In this document: positions 25,373 to 35,300 of the stretch, piece by piece
Layout of the letters: the number at the start of each line of letters is the position of its first letter
How positions within the stretch are numbered: position 1 is the first letter of the stretch
Assembly (NCBI GenBank): GCA_025800365.1
Contig: JAOXRT010000097.1
Span: 1-62,467 of the forward strand
Source: Cellvibrionaceae bacterium
Lineage (GTDB): Bacteria > Pseudomonadota > Gammaproteobacteria > Pseudomonadales > Cellvibrionaceae
DNA: 62,467 bases
Reading direction: 5' to 3'
Position numbers and translations under genes: made by a program
Notes under the pieces: model-generated
Databases searched by the model: none
Told to the model about the DNA's origin: nothing
What the model saw: only the letters and a program-made list of their open reading frames with translations

Positions 25373-25783
25373 GTGGACGTACTGGTATTTATTACTGAGC
25401 AGTGGATGTTGGTCAGTATTTTGTTTGGTCTGATTTTTCTTTATGTCTTCACCGAGAAGCAAAAGGGCGGTAAGAGCATCAGCAGTCATGAGCTGACCCG
25501 CATGGTGAACGATGGCTCGGCAGTGGTTTTGGATGTTCGTGAGGCCAAAGACTATAAAGCTGGCCATATTGTGGATGCCGTAAATATTCCTTTCAACGCG
25601 ATGGAAAAACGCATCGTGGAGCTGGATAAGTATGAGGGAAAGACCATCGTTATCGTTGATAAGATGGGTCAACATGCTGGTGCCGTAGGCAAGCAGCTTG
25701 CCCAGCGTGGTTTCAGCATTAGCCGTTTAAGCGGCGGCATGATGGATTGGCAGGGTCAAAACCTACCTGTGGTTAAAAAGTAG
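25373..25783 (+). CDS. yibN: Membrane-anchored rhodanese-like protein
   Basis: A 136-residue protein with one N-terminal TM helix (about 12-27, MLVSILFGLIFLYVF) and a rhodanese-like domain. The start is GTG 25373. The usual rhodanese loop carrying the catalytic cysteine reads IVDKMGQHAGAVG here, with no cysteine, so sulfur transfer by the normal mechanism is unlikely. YibN is commonly encoded before grxC and secB in gammaproteobacteria, as here, with eight bases to grxC. Confidence 0.88.
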   Translation: MDVLVFITEQWMLVSILFGLIFLYVFTEKQKGGKSISSHELTRMVNDGSAVVLDVREAKDYKAGHIVDAVNIPFNAMEKRIVELDKYEGKTIVIVDKMGQHAGAVGKQLAQRGFSISRLSGGMMDWQGQNLPVVKK

Positions 25784-25791
25784 GAGGACTT

Positions 25792-26043
25792 ATGTCTGAA
25801 GTAACCATCTATTCCAGTGATTTTTGCCCCTTTTGTCATCGAGCTAAGGCTCTGCTGACAGGCAAGGGTGTTGATTTCAAAGAGATTAAAGTTGATGGGC
25901 AGCCAGAAGTGCGTGCCGAAATGATCAACAAGGCACAGCAGCGTACGGTGCCACAAATTTGGATTGGCGAGCGCCATGTTGGTGGCTGCGACGATCTATA
26001 CGCCCTGGAGCGTGCCGGCAAGCTGGATGGTTTGTTGGGCTAA
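25792..26043 (+). CDS. grxC: Glutaredoxin 3
   Basis: An 83-residue dithiol glutaredoxin that reduces disulphides with glutathione. The active site CPFC is at residues 12-15; the cis-proline is in TVPQIWIG and GGCDDLYALE is the GSH-binding end. Strong Shine-Dalgarno AGGAGG precedes ATG 25792. It is in the yibN-grxC-secB group, with a 214-base gap before secB. Confidence 0.96.
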   Translation: MSEVTIYSSDFCPFCHRAKALLTGKGVDFKEIKVDGQPEVRAEMINKAQQRTVPQIWIGERHVGGCDDLYALERAGKLDGLLG

Positions 26044-26257
26044 GGGTATTGGCGGTGGCCTTGAAATCAAGAAAACCACCCCAATCTGTTGGGTATTAGC
26101 CCGGCAACTTTGACTTCGCTTAGCGCTGAAGCTGGTTGAAGAGCGATAGAATAGAGCGATAAAAACGGCGATAAATTCGCAGCGGTTTATCGTTTAGTAA
26201 TATAGGTAGTAGACAATAACAGGTGTTAAACACCTTAAATTTAAAGTAGGCAAGATT

Positions 26258-26764
26258 ATGGCTGAAGAGCATAACCAAGAAGCTGCAGCGGCAGCAGAAG
26301 AACAAACCGCTCAACAATTCGCGGTTCAGCGTTTATACGTTAAAGACATCTCCTTCGAAGCTCCTATGGGCGCCGAAGCGTTTACCAAGCAGTGGCAGCC
26401 AGCTGTAAACCAAGAGTTAGGCAACAAGGTAAACAAGCTAGACGACAACAACTACGAAGTGACCTTGACCATCACTGTAACTGTTAAGTTGGGCGAAGAG
26501 ACCGCATTCTTGGCCGAAGTTCACCAGGCAGGTATCTTTGCTATCTCTGGTTTGGACGAGCAGCAGCTAACTCACGTATTGAACACTATGTGCCCGAACA
26601 TCTTGTTCCCATACGCTCGCGAAGCTATCGACAACATCGTAGGTAAGGGCAGCTTCCCTGCGTTGATGTTGCCACCTGTAAACTTCGACGCATTGTTTGC
26701 TCAGGCTGTACAGCAGCAACAGCAACAAGCTGGCGAAGCTCCGGCCGAAGATACTGCTCACTAA
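26258..26764 (+). CDS. secB: Protein-export chaperone SecB
   Basis: A cytosolic tetrameric chaperone that keeps preproteins unfolded and hands them to SecA. The 168-residue protein has the conserved core [17 protein letters not shown] (about 28-44), the beta strands [20 protein letters not shown], and the [20 protein letters not shown] helix in two parts. It carries a glutamine-rich C-terminal tail (QQQQQ) and an alanine-rich N-terminus that differ from E. coli. A terminator follows directly. Confidence 0.96.
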   Translation: MAEEHNQEAAAAAEEQTAQQFAVQRLYVKDISFEAPMGAEAFTKQWQPAVNQELGNKVNKLDDNNYEVTLTITVTVKLGEETAFLAEVHQAGIFAISGLDEQQLTHVLNTMCPNILFPYAREAIDNIVGKGSFPALMLPPVNFDALFAQAVQQQQQQAGEAPAEDTAH

Positions 26765-26783
26765 GAGTTGCTTATCTTCCGAT

Positions 26784-26811
26784 AAAAAACGCCGCTTATG
26801 CGGCGTTTTTT
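26784..26811. terminator. Rho-independent terminator after secB
   Basis: Stem CGCCGC/GCGGCG with TTAT loop, flanked by AAAAAA and TTTTTT, so it can act in both directions. Confidence 0.9.
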
Positions 26812-26995
26812 ATGTCTGGCGTTTTTCGGGTTCCCTTCTTTGGGTACTGATTTGCTGCTTAATTGAACAGCGTTTTCCAAGATAGCCTTCCTCCCAATTT
26901 AAGCCCATAAAACTCTTTGGTGGCTTTTAAAATTTGGTCTATGCTGTAATCTTCGCTTTCCTGCTAATTCTAATAAGGCAATGCAAAAGGGTCCC

Positions 26996-27619
26996 ATGGA
27001 AGATATTCGAATAGAAGGTGCCGCTCCTGAGGATGCCGCTGCCATGGCCGATCTCATCTATAGCTCTGGTCCAAAGGCATTTGATTATGTTTTCGGGGCA
27101 AAGGCCTTGGGTGGTAAGCGAATGACGGCGAAAGACTATCTTCTGCATGCAGCGCAGCGTCGTAATGGTCAGTATTCTCATCGCAACCATGTGCTTGTGC
27201 GCCGTAACGGTACCGTGTTGGGCTCTATGTTTAATTACGATAGCCGTGGCCTTAGCGCCATGTACCTGCCTACCATCATGTCGGTGATCGCTTTTTTTCG
27301 CTGGCGCATTTGGGGCGTGGCCAAGCGCTCTAATGTGATCGATCAAATTATTAAACCACCGGCTGATGATCTTTTAGTGGTGGCTCATCTAGCTGTCGCA
27401 CCAGAAGCCCAGGGTTTAGGAATTGGCTCTAAGTTGATTGATTATGCGGCGGATATCGCTAAAGAGCATGGTTATGCCGGTTTGGCTTTAGATGTCTCGA
27501 TGGAAAACCCAGCGGCACAAAGACTTTATGAGCGTTTGGGTTTTGAAGTGTGTGCCGAGCGCTTATCGCCTATTGATGAAGTGCCTGGGCATCGCTATAT
27601 GGAATGGCGTTTTAGCTAG
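26996..27619 (+). CDS. GNAT family N-acetyltransferase
   Basis: A 207-residue acetyltransferase. The C-terminal half has the acetyl-CoA motif: VVAHLAVAPEAQGLGIGSKLIDYA with the Q-G-L-G-I-G P-loop (about 127-150), then NPAAQRLYERLGFEV. The N-terminal half has an unusual FFRWRIWGVAKR segment and a beta-rich substrate side. ATG 26996 is preceded by AAAAGGG and fits better than ATG 26981. It stands alone between secB and the convergent ntrC gene; the substrate cannot be inferred. Confidence 0.82.
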   Translation: MEDIRIEGAAPEDAAAMADLIYSSGPKAFDYVFGAKALGGKRMTAKDYLLHAAQRRNGQYSHRNHVLVRRNGTVLGSMFNYDSRGLSAMYLPTIMSVIAFFRWRIWGVAKRSNVIDQIIKPPADDLLVVAHLAVAPEAQGLGIGSKLIDYAADIAKEHGYAGLALDVSMENPAAQRLYERLGFEVCAERLSPIDEVPGHRYMEWRFS

Positions 27620-27690
27620 TAAGTTAGCAAGGGCTGCTTTTTCAGCTTTTCTTTTCAGCTTATGTCTTCAGCACCTTGCTCATTACAAAT

Positions 27691-29103
27691 TTATTCATGC
27701 TCCATTTGTAAATCTTTGAGCTTTCTCGTCAGCGTATTTCTGCCCCAGCCTAATAATACGGCGGCATCGCGTTTTCTGCCGGCAGTATGTTTTAGCGCAG
27801 TTTCAATCATCGCTTTTTCAAAGCGAGGCATGGCGCTATTGAGAATTTCTTTTTGACCTTGCTTAAGAGCTTTTTCAGCCCACTGGCGTAAACATTTTTC
27901 CCAATCACCATTGGCCATGCTAGGGCCGTCTTGTTGCTTTTCTAATAGCTCTGGCGGTAAATCTTCGATATGAATTTCCCGGCTTGAGGCCATTACGGTT
28001 AACCAGCGGCAAGTGTTTTCTAACTGTCGAACATTACCCGGCCAATCTAAAGAGCACATAAAGGCTTGCGTTTGAGGTAGCAAAACTTTGGGTTCTACAT
28101 TCAGCTCTTTTGAGGCACGGCGAATAAAATGCTCTGCCAACTTGGGTATGTCTTCTTGTCGTTCAGACAATGTCGGGATATGAATTCGAATAACATTTAA
28201 ACGGTGAAATAAATCTTCGCGGAAGCGATTGTCGGCAACCAGTTGTTCTAAATCTTGGTGAGTTGCTGCGATAATTCTGACATCTACTTTCACGGGCACA
28301 TGGCCGCCAACTCGATAAAACTCTCCGTCGGCTAAAACGCGCAATAATCTTGTTTGAGTATCGGCGGGCATATCACCAATTTCATCCAGAAATAGAGTGC
28401 CACCATCGGCCTGCTCAAAGCGGCCTTGGCGTAAACTGCTGGCACCGGTGAAAGCACCTTTCTCATGGCCGAATAATTCTGACTCCATTAAGTCTTTGGG
28501 AATCGCCGCCATATTAAGGGCAATAAAAGGATTCTGTTTACGGGGGCTATGGCGATGTAAGGCCTGCGCAACCAGCTCTTTACCAGTACCGCTTTGACCG
28601 TTAATTAACACGGTAATATTGGATTGTGAAAGACGACCAATTGCACGAAACACTTCTTGCATAGCAGGTGCTTCGCCGATAATTTCAGCATCACTGTCTT
28701 CGGTGTTCGGATTTTGCTGAAACTGTTCGGCAGCTTGAATTAAAGCGCGCTGCGTCATCGCAACAGCTTCATCAATATCGAAAGGTTTTGGCAGGTACTC
28801 AAAGGCACCACTTTGATAAGCGGATACCGCACTTTCTAAGTCTGAGTGCGCGGTCATAATAATAACGGGCAGATTTGGAAAGCGTTCTTGCAACTGCCCT
28901 AGCAGCGATAGGCCATCGGTGCCAGGCATGCGAATATCGCTGATGATCACCGTAGGCTGTTTGCGCTCCAGCTGTGCCAAGGCATCATCACCACTGGCGA
29001 AGCTTTCGGTATTGATGTCCGCTTGTTGCAAGGCTTTTTCAAGTACCCAGCGAATGCTGCGGTCATCGTCGATAATCCAAACCGTTTGTTCTTGCATATT
29101 CAT
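27691..29103 (-). CDS. ntrC: Nitrogen regulator NtrC (sigma-54 activator)
   Basis: A 470-residue response regulator activating sigma-54 promoters under nitrogen limitation. Receiver domain with phospho-acceptor D56 (ISDIRMPG), AAA+ domain with Walker A GQSGTGKE (about 166-174), GAFTGA loop, LFLDEIGDMP Walker B, and a C-terminal Fis-type helix-turn-helix (AAVLLGWGRNTLTRKLKDL). It overlaps ntrB by four bases. Likely targets in this window are the NtrC boxes at glnA (37.68-37.74 kb) and at 30.41 kb. Confidence 0.96.
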   Translation of the reverse strand: MNMQEQTVWIIDDDRSIRWVLEKALQQADINTESFASGDDALAQLERKQPTVIISDIRMPGTDGLSLLGQLQERFPNLPVIIMTAHSDLESAVSAYQSGAFEYLPKPFDIDEAVAMTQRALIQAAEQFQQNPNTEDSDAEIIGEAPAMQEVFRAIGRLSQSNITVLINGQSGTGKELVAQALHRHSPRKQNPFIALNMAAIPKDLMESELFGHEKGAFTGASSLRQGRFEQADGGTLFLDEIGDMPADTQTRLLRVLADGEFYRVGGHVPVKVDVRIIAATHQDLEQLVADNRFREDLFHRLNVIRIHIPTLSERQEDIPKLAEHFIRRASKELNVEPKVLLPQTQAFMCSLDWPGNVRQLENTCRWLTVMASSREIHIEDLPPELLEKQQDGPSMANGDWEKCLRQWAEKALKQGQKEILNSAMPRFEKAMIETALKHTAGRKRDAAVLLGWGRNTLTRKLKDLQMEHE

Positions 29104-30158
29104 TGCTCGTTGGCCTTGCCGAGGGGTAAATAAATAGAAAACTGTGTATTGCCGACTTGGCTGTCACATTCAATCAAGCCGCCATGTTGGCTGATAAGTT
29201 GTTGTGAGATTGCCAGCCCTAATCCAGTACCGTTTGCACGTCCGGTAATCATCGGATAAAAAATATGGCTTAATATATCCGTTGGGATACCAGGGCCGTT
29301 ATCAATAATATCGACTCTTACCACCAAACGATGGAAGCGTTGCCCGATGGTGAATTGCCGTTGGATACGGCTGCGCAAAATAATTTTTGCGTTTTCAGTT
29401 TTACTTTCGAGTAGTGCTTGTACCGCATTGCGAGCTACATTTAATAAAGCTTGAATCAATTGCTCCGAATCGATCGGTAGGTCGGGGATACTTGGGTCGT
29501 AATCTTTTTCCAGCACAATACGCTGGCCCACCTCGGCATGAATGACGGCAATAATTCTTTCCAAGACTTCATGAATGTTACAAGGGCGTAGCTGCAGAGG
29601 CTGATTGGGGCCTAGCATGCGGTCGACTAAATTTCTAAGCCGGTCGGCCTCATCGATAATAACTTGGGTGTAGTCTTTTAGTGATTCGCTATCCAGTTCT
29701 TTGGCCAGCAGCTGCGCGGCTCCGCGAATGCCGCCGAGAGGGTTTTTGATCTCATGGGCCATATTGCGCGCGAGGTTGCGGCTGGTCTCTTGAGCGCTGA
29801 GTAGGGCTTCTTCTCTTGAGATGCGCAGCAATCTATCCAAAGGTTGAATCTCAATGGCTAAGCCTTCTTCATCTGCCAAAGGGGTGACGCTGTAATCAAT
29901 GGTGAGCTGGCTGCCATTAGGTAGCAGCCAACAGGCACGACGCTTGGTGTACTGATGATGTTCCTGCAGAGCTTGCTGCAATGTTTCGATGGCTTCGTCA
30001 CTTTCTTGGAAGAACTCAAGGAAAGATTGGTTGGCCACCTGTGCTCGACTGACCGCCAGCAAGTTTTCGGCGGCCGGGTTCATATGCATAAGCTGCAGAC
30101 TGGGGTCAACAATGACCACGGCTGTACTTAAGCTATCGAGCAGTTGTTGGTAATTCAT
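29100..30158 (-). CDS. ntrB: Nitrogen sensor kinase NtrB
   Basis: A 352-residue histidine kinase/phosphatase partner of NtrC, controlled by PII (GlnB). N-terminal PAS domain (about 5-115, MHMNPAAENLLAVS), HisKA with phospho-acceptor His in NMAHEIKNPLGGIRGAAQLL (split over about 133-152), and an ATPase domain with VARNAVQALL, IIDNGPGIP and GTGLGLAISQQL. The stop overlaps ntrC by four bases, coupling the pair. It has no membrane segment, as expected. An NtrC palindrome lies about 250 bases upstream. Confidence 0.95.
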   Translation of the reverse strand: MNYQQLLDSLSTAVVIVDPSLQLMHMNPAAENLLAVSRAQVANQSFLEFFQESDEAIETLQQALQEHHQYTKRRACWLLPNGSQLTIDYSVTPLADEEGLAIEIQPLDRLLRISREEALLSAQETSRNLARNMAHEIKNPLGGIRGAAQLLAKELDSESLKDYTQVIIDEADRLRNLVDRMLGPNQPLQLRPCNIHEVLERIIAVIHAEVGQRIVLEKDYDPSIPDLPIDSEQLIQALLNVARNAVQALLESKTENAKIILRSRIQRQFTIGQRFHRLVVRVDIIDNGPGIPTDILSHIFYPMITGRANGTGLGLAISQQLISQHGGLIECDSQVGNTQFSIYLPLGKANEQ

Positions 30159-30463
30159 AAGCTCCGTCGCGTTTGAATGTCTTAATCTTGAGCGCTAGGC
30201 TCTATGGACTGTAACGCCAGTTCTGAGGGCAGTATGCGCATCGCTGTGGCGCATGCTTGCCCGATTTAATAGTAAGAGCAAAAAGCAAACCAAGAATGTA
30301 TGCCCTAAAGGAAATATTTTTAACTTATTGATTAATAAGAAGAAAAATACAAAGCTCTCATCTTTGGCAAGCCTAGATGCAGGAATAATAGCGAACTTTT
30401 TGAAGGGGCGCACCAATTTGGTGCGCATGTGCGTCGACTGTGATCGAATAAGGGGCTGTCGCT
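30159..30463 (-). promoter_or_regulatory. ntrB upstream region with NtrC box
   Basis: No gene is supported. The perfect palindrome GCGCACCAATTTGGTGCGC at 30408-30426 matches the NtrC site consensus TGCACCA-N3-TGGTGCA apart from its outermost bases. A usable sigma-54 promoter could not be assigned (the best candidate lacks the GG of the -24 element). NtrC may autoregulate ntrBC here, acting as activator or repressor. Confidence 0.6.
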
Positions 30464-31024
30464 TTAGTTGGCGCGGGGTCTGTGCACCCAAATGGTTGCT
30501 TTGGCAGGCTTGGTGAGTTGCTTGCCGTTGGAATCTACAAGACGAGCTTCAATTTTATGCTCGCCACGGAAAACCTCTTGCACGGTCGCTTTGCCGTCTT
30601 GGCTCGGTAATAGCTGGCCATCCATATAGATTTTAATTTGGACGCCTGCAGTCGCGGCCTGTTTGGCGTCATCAATCTTGCTTTGTTCTGGGCTGTTACT
30701 GCGTATATTCACCTCAAAGGCCGCTTCAATATGAAGGTCGCGTTGATGGGCCATTAGGTGGCTGCCATCTTTAGGGCTGCGTAGATAAAGCCTGTAGTCG
30801 CTTTTAAAGTGGGTTTCTACCTGCTGACGCTGTTGGGCCAGCTTTTCAAGATCCAAGCCAGGAGTGGTGTTTACCGGTGGCAGCTCGACCTTCTCGTTAC
30901 TTGCATCATCAGCAGGCTTATCGCTATAGGTTACATTGCCCTGCTCATCGATATTTTTATAAATCTGAGCGATTGCCGGGCTAATGGCTAAAGCTGCTAG
31001 CAAGAATACAATGTAGGATTTCAT
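30464..31024 (-). CDS. DUF4124 domain protein
   Basis: A 186-residue exported protein with signal peptide (about 1-20, ending ISPAIAQ), then the DUF4124 core (IYKNIDEQGNVTYSDKPAD, about 21-39), and a C-terminal beta-sandwich-like part (DLHIEAAFEV, HKIEARLVDSNGKQLTK). DUF4124 proteins occur in many Pseudomonas relatives between glnA and ntrB; their role is unknown. ATG 31024 is used rather than the upstream ATG 31048, since it starts the signal peptide cleanly. Confidence 0.85.
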   Translation of the reverse strand: MKSYIVFLLAALAISPAIAQIYKNIDEQGNVTYSDKPADDASNEKVELPPVNTTPGLDLEKLAQQRQQVETHFKSDYRLYLRSPKDGSHLMAHQRDLHIEAAFEVNIRSNSPEQSKIDDAKQAATAGVQIKIYMDGQLLPSQDGKATVQEVFRGEHKIEARLVDSNGKQLTKPAKATIWVHRPRAN

Positions 31025-31147
31025 GCTGTGTTTACCTGGCTGTCTCATGTAATGCTTGTGGTTTGAGGCGTTAATCTAATATTTAGATCACGGCGCTTTT
31101 TTTAGATCGCAGCGTTCCTAAAAAGTGCCTCGTCTGCCAGTCTATGA

Positions 31148-32206
31148 TTAAAGTGGCTGCGTTTGCAAAAAACGATGCAGCTCTTTAGGAATGCTGGCGA
31201 CGTCCGCTTTCGCTGCTAGATCCTTAACATCAGCGGAGTTATAGGTATGCCAATACAGTATCTTCTTATCGCTTTGGTTGGCGCAACAGTTTAGTGCGGC
31301 GGCGGCGGTTTTGGCAGTATAAGTGGGTTCAAGCTCTATTTGGGTTTGCTCAAACATCTGCTGTGCCCATAGGCCTTCGTTACTGGCATGACCGTATCCT
31401 CGGCCATAGTAGTTGTCCTGCAGTTGAATCTCAGGAAGCTCGATGCCTTTGAGGCTCGGTTCTATTTGGCATAGGTATCTGTAACAAGCGCGTCGCAGTT
31501 TGTGTACGGTGCCGCGAGTACAGGCAGGAATAGGCCCTATATGAGAGGGTGCTACACGTATGCCGACCAATTGTGATTTTAAGCCAGCCAAGGTGCAGCC
31601 CAAGCTTAAACCGGCCAGTGTTGCGCTGGAGCCAACCGGGCAGTATATGTAATCCGGCTCTGGTAAGGTGCCCGCATCGATTTGTTGTTTGAGCTCAAAG
31701 GCTGCATTTACGAAGGCAATACAACCGGGAATATTGGAGCCGCCCGCAAATAAGTAGTAGCGTTTTTTCGAGTGCAAAAGGCGGCCAAGATAAAAACTCA
31801 GTGCGGCTCTAAACAGTGAGCCTTTAAATTTCAACTGAGCATTAAAGCGATGCATAAGCTTTAAATTTTGTTGTACATGGCTGGTTACAGGCTGTTTGAA
31901 CAGTAGTAGCCTGAGAGGGATGCCCATTTGCAAGGCATAAATTGCAGTCGCAACTCCATGGTTAGTGCCAATAGCTCCAAAGCTGACCAGATCCTTTTTC
32001 TTCGATCTGATGACGTCGGCGAGAATGAATTCTAGCTTGCGGACCTTGTTACCCCCGTAAAGGGTGTTGGTCTTATCGTCTCGCTTAATCCATAGGTTGG
32101 GTGCCAACTCTGGAAGTGGCTCAATTGGAGTCGGGAGCTTTGCTAATGCCAATGATGGAATGTGTTTACCAAGACCGGGGATGGCTTCAAATAAGGGTCT
32201 TTTCAT
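31148..32206 (-). CDS. PLP-dependent D-cysteine desulfhydrase/ACC deaminase-like enzyme
   Basis: A 352-residue fold-type II PLP enzyme. The PLP lysine is in LYGGNKVRKLEF (about residue 54), the phosphate loop in PVGSSATLAGLSLGC, and the early LWIKRDDKTNTLYGG is the D-cysteine desulfhydrase/ACC deaminase signature. The substrate among D-cysteine, ACC or similar amino acids is not decided from sequence. It stands as a single gene between the DUF4124 gene and the propeller kinase. Confidence 0.82.
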   Translation of the reverse strand: MKRPLFEAIPGLGKHIPSLALAKLPTPIEPLPELAPNLWIKRDDKTNTLYGGNKVRKLEFILADVIRSKKKDLVSFGAIGTNHGVATAIYALQMGIPLRLLLFKQPVTSHVQQNLKLMHRFNAQLKFKGSLFRAALSFYLGRLLHSKKRYYLFAGGSNIPGCIAFVNAAFELKQQIDAGTLPEPDYIYCPVGSSATLAGLSLGCTLAGLKSQLVGIRVAPSHIGPIPACTRGTVHKLRRACYRYLCQIEPSLKGIELPEIQLQDNYYGRGYGHASNEGLWAQQMFEQTQIELEPTYTAKTAAAALNCCANQSDKKILYWHTYNSADVKDLAAKADVASIPKELHRFLQTQPL

Positions 32207-32341
32207 CGAAATCTATAACGCTCGCTCGACTGAGATTAATGCATGAGGGGCGATTATAACTGACTAGGCAAAAGGTAGTAGTAAAAACAAGCTTAACGGG
32301 GCTTTTATTGATCGATGTTCTGCAGGGGGCGCTTTTTATGG

Positions 32342-35300
32342 TTAGGAGCTTGTGCTTGGCAGTTCAATATCTTTGCTAGTGGAATGCTCAGATGTGTTTT
32401 CGTCGGGAAGTACATTTTCACCCGCTAGTGTTTTGTATTCAGATTCAGCTTGATCTTGGGCTAGGTCGACGGCCTGATCCAAGTTCTTAGGCAAGGTGAC
32501 TTCGAACATTGCCCCTTCGGGGGCTTCGGTACTGCAAACGATGCTGCCACCTAATCGCTGAGTGACCAGATTAAAAACTATACTCAGGCCTAGGCCAGAT
32601 CCGCCTTTGCCTCGTTTGGTGGTGAAAAAAGGATCATAAATTTTACGCTTTATGCTTGGCGAAATCCCGACACCATCATCGCGGTGAACCAGTAACACAG
32701 ATTGATCCTGGCTACGTACATCAATATAAATATTACCCCCTTTGTTGGGTGCGCAGCCGTGTTGAATAGCGTTATTAACTAGATTGGTAATCAGCTGTGC
32801 GATGATGCCTGGGTAACTGTGCAGCACTATGTTCTCAGGGCATTGGACATGTACCTTGCAGTTAGAATTTTTGACGGTCGGGGATAATGTTTCGAGGATC
32901 TGACCTAGATAATCATTTAGCTGTATTTTTGAAAATACCTCGTTGTGTTGATCAACGGAAACATTTTTAAAGTTGCGGATGAGCTCGGAAGAGCGGTTTA
33001 GGTTTGCCAAGATTATGTTGGTGGTTTTGATGGTCTTTCCCAGGTAGCTTTTGAGGATATCTTGGGTGAGGGACCCGTCTTCAAAATTACTTTGCAGTGA
33101 GCGGCTACTATCGTGGAGATGGGATGCGGCCGTGACGCTGATACCCAGTGGTGTATTAACTTCGTGAGCCACCCCTGAAACCAGTTCTCCCAAGGCTGCC
33201 ATCTTTTCTTTTTCCAGTAGTTGTTCCTGAGTTTCCATAAGCTCATCAAGTGCCTCACCGAGTTGTTGGCCGCGCAGCTCTAGGTCGTTATTTTTTTGAT
33301 GTAGCTCCTGGGTTCGGTCCGAAACTAGTTTTGAAAGCTTTCGCTTTTCCTGTTTATGTTGGTACAGCCTTAGTCGATAAAAACCCAGTAAAGCCAAAAT
33401 GATCAGCAGGGTACACGCAGCTTTGAACGCATTGGATTGATACCACTGTGGAAGCACTTCTATGTTTATAGCTTTGTTGGGTGTGGTTTCAACATTTCTG
33501 CTGTTTGTCCCCCTTAGATGAAGCGTGTAACTTCCTGGCGCAAGATTGCTAAACAGTAAGCTATGCTGGCCAGGGGGGATACTTTGCCATTGGCTTTGTT
33601 CATTTTGCAGATTGTACTGAAATCGATTTTTCCCTGGGTCGGTAAAATCCAAAATGGCTAGTTCCACAGAAAGTGTAGATTCAGCGGCCTTCATGCTGAT
33701 GCTTGGCTGATTGTAAAAATTTAAAGCCTTACCATCTAGAGATACATTGCTAACAGCGAGGTTTGCGGCCTGTTGGGGGATATTTAATGTATCGGGCAGT
33801 ATGGAAATGAGTCCGTTTGGTGTCGAAAAAAGCAGCTCTTTGTCTGAATAGGATATGGCTAACTTGCCTTGACTTAAAAAATAGCCGTCAGATTGATTTA
33901 ATGGGTAAAAGCTGTTGTTTCGCTTATCAAAAACCCCTTTGCTGCCCCATAGACGGCCGATATTATCTTCGACTACGACTCCAAGAAAAAACGAACCTTG
34001 AGGGGCGTCTTTTATGTTCTTGAGCCTCTCAAAACGAACCTTTGAGCCCTCTGTGCGGCCTTCAAATAGGCCGTTACTTGTATCGACTCGTAGAATCCCT
34101 CGTTTATCCATGTGAATGGCTTTGACATCGACGCCCACTAAGTGGCTTGCGTGGAGAGCTGATTCACTACCTGCTGTAAGTGCGTTTTCTAGTGAGAAAA
34201 GCCCATGTTCGGATGAAACCCAAAGTGTCTCTTGTTGGTCAAGAATAATATTGTTGGTGTAGCTGTATATGACATTATTGGGAGACTCCATTTTGAATTC
34301 TTGATTTTCCCCGTTAGTTAAATTAACCCGAAGCAGAGAAAGTGTGTTGCAGCTAAACCATACGTGGTTTTCAATAATGTTACTGACCCCTAGGGAGTCA
34401 CAAAAACTATTAGACTTTATGTCTTCAAGGGAATTTTGAAATTTTCGATATCGCTTTATGCGGCGATCTTGGAACACAAAGATTGTGCTGCCATCGCTCA
34501 GGGTTTTTATATTGCTCAGTTTTATTGGGTTCTGGTCGCTGCTTTGACTGAAGTGTCTAAGTTCTTTATCTATCTCTAGAAGCGATTGAGGTAGTGGAAT
34601 CTTGTCGCCGTTTCGATTAATCAGCTTGAGTCCTTCTCCTGCAAGAAGAAAGCCCTCATCACCAAGCTTGCCCATAGCGCTGACTTCTTTAATGTCTAGC
34701 TCGTTTTGCTTGTTATTATGGCTGTAAATAATCTTGCTGCCTGGCGCGTTACTGTTAACAGTACTTAAGCTTTGGTTGCCAGCTAGATAACCTATCCATA
34801 TAAGACCGGTTTTGTCCTTTAGCATGGTGTGCACTGTATTATTCGCTAGGCTGTTATCGAAGCCGCGCTGTGTGCTTAAAGCTCTTAGAAATTGCCCAGA
34901 TTGACGGTCAATAACGGCAATGCCTTTGCCATATACCGACGCCCAAATTTCTTGCTCATTGGCTTGGATAATGTGCCGAATAGTGGCCTTAGGTAGAGCT
35001 GGAAACTGAGAGTGACTTGGATGTCCTTGGACAACCGTGCGGTCGTCGTCGGCCAGCCATAGTAAACCCCCTCTGTATGTGCCGACCCAGATTCTTTCAT
35101 GTGAGTCTTTAAAAAAGTTATAGGCTCTTTTTGATTCGACTTCGGTGGTATTGCTGTAACTCTGCAAAGACTGAATTGTTTGGTGTTCAAGATCGAGAAT
35201 GTCGATTCCGCCGTCTGTGGCCACAAGCATTTTTCCGTGTCGATCTTCAATAACATCAAACACTGTACTGTGGCTGAGTCTTTGCTCTTCGGGGCCGTCC

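Noticed and set aside
30195-30516. Open frames on both strands upstream of ntrB
   Set aside because: Compositionally odd, overlapping each other and the NtrC palindrome, no Shine-Dalgarno and no familiar protein pattern.
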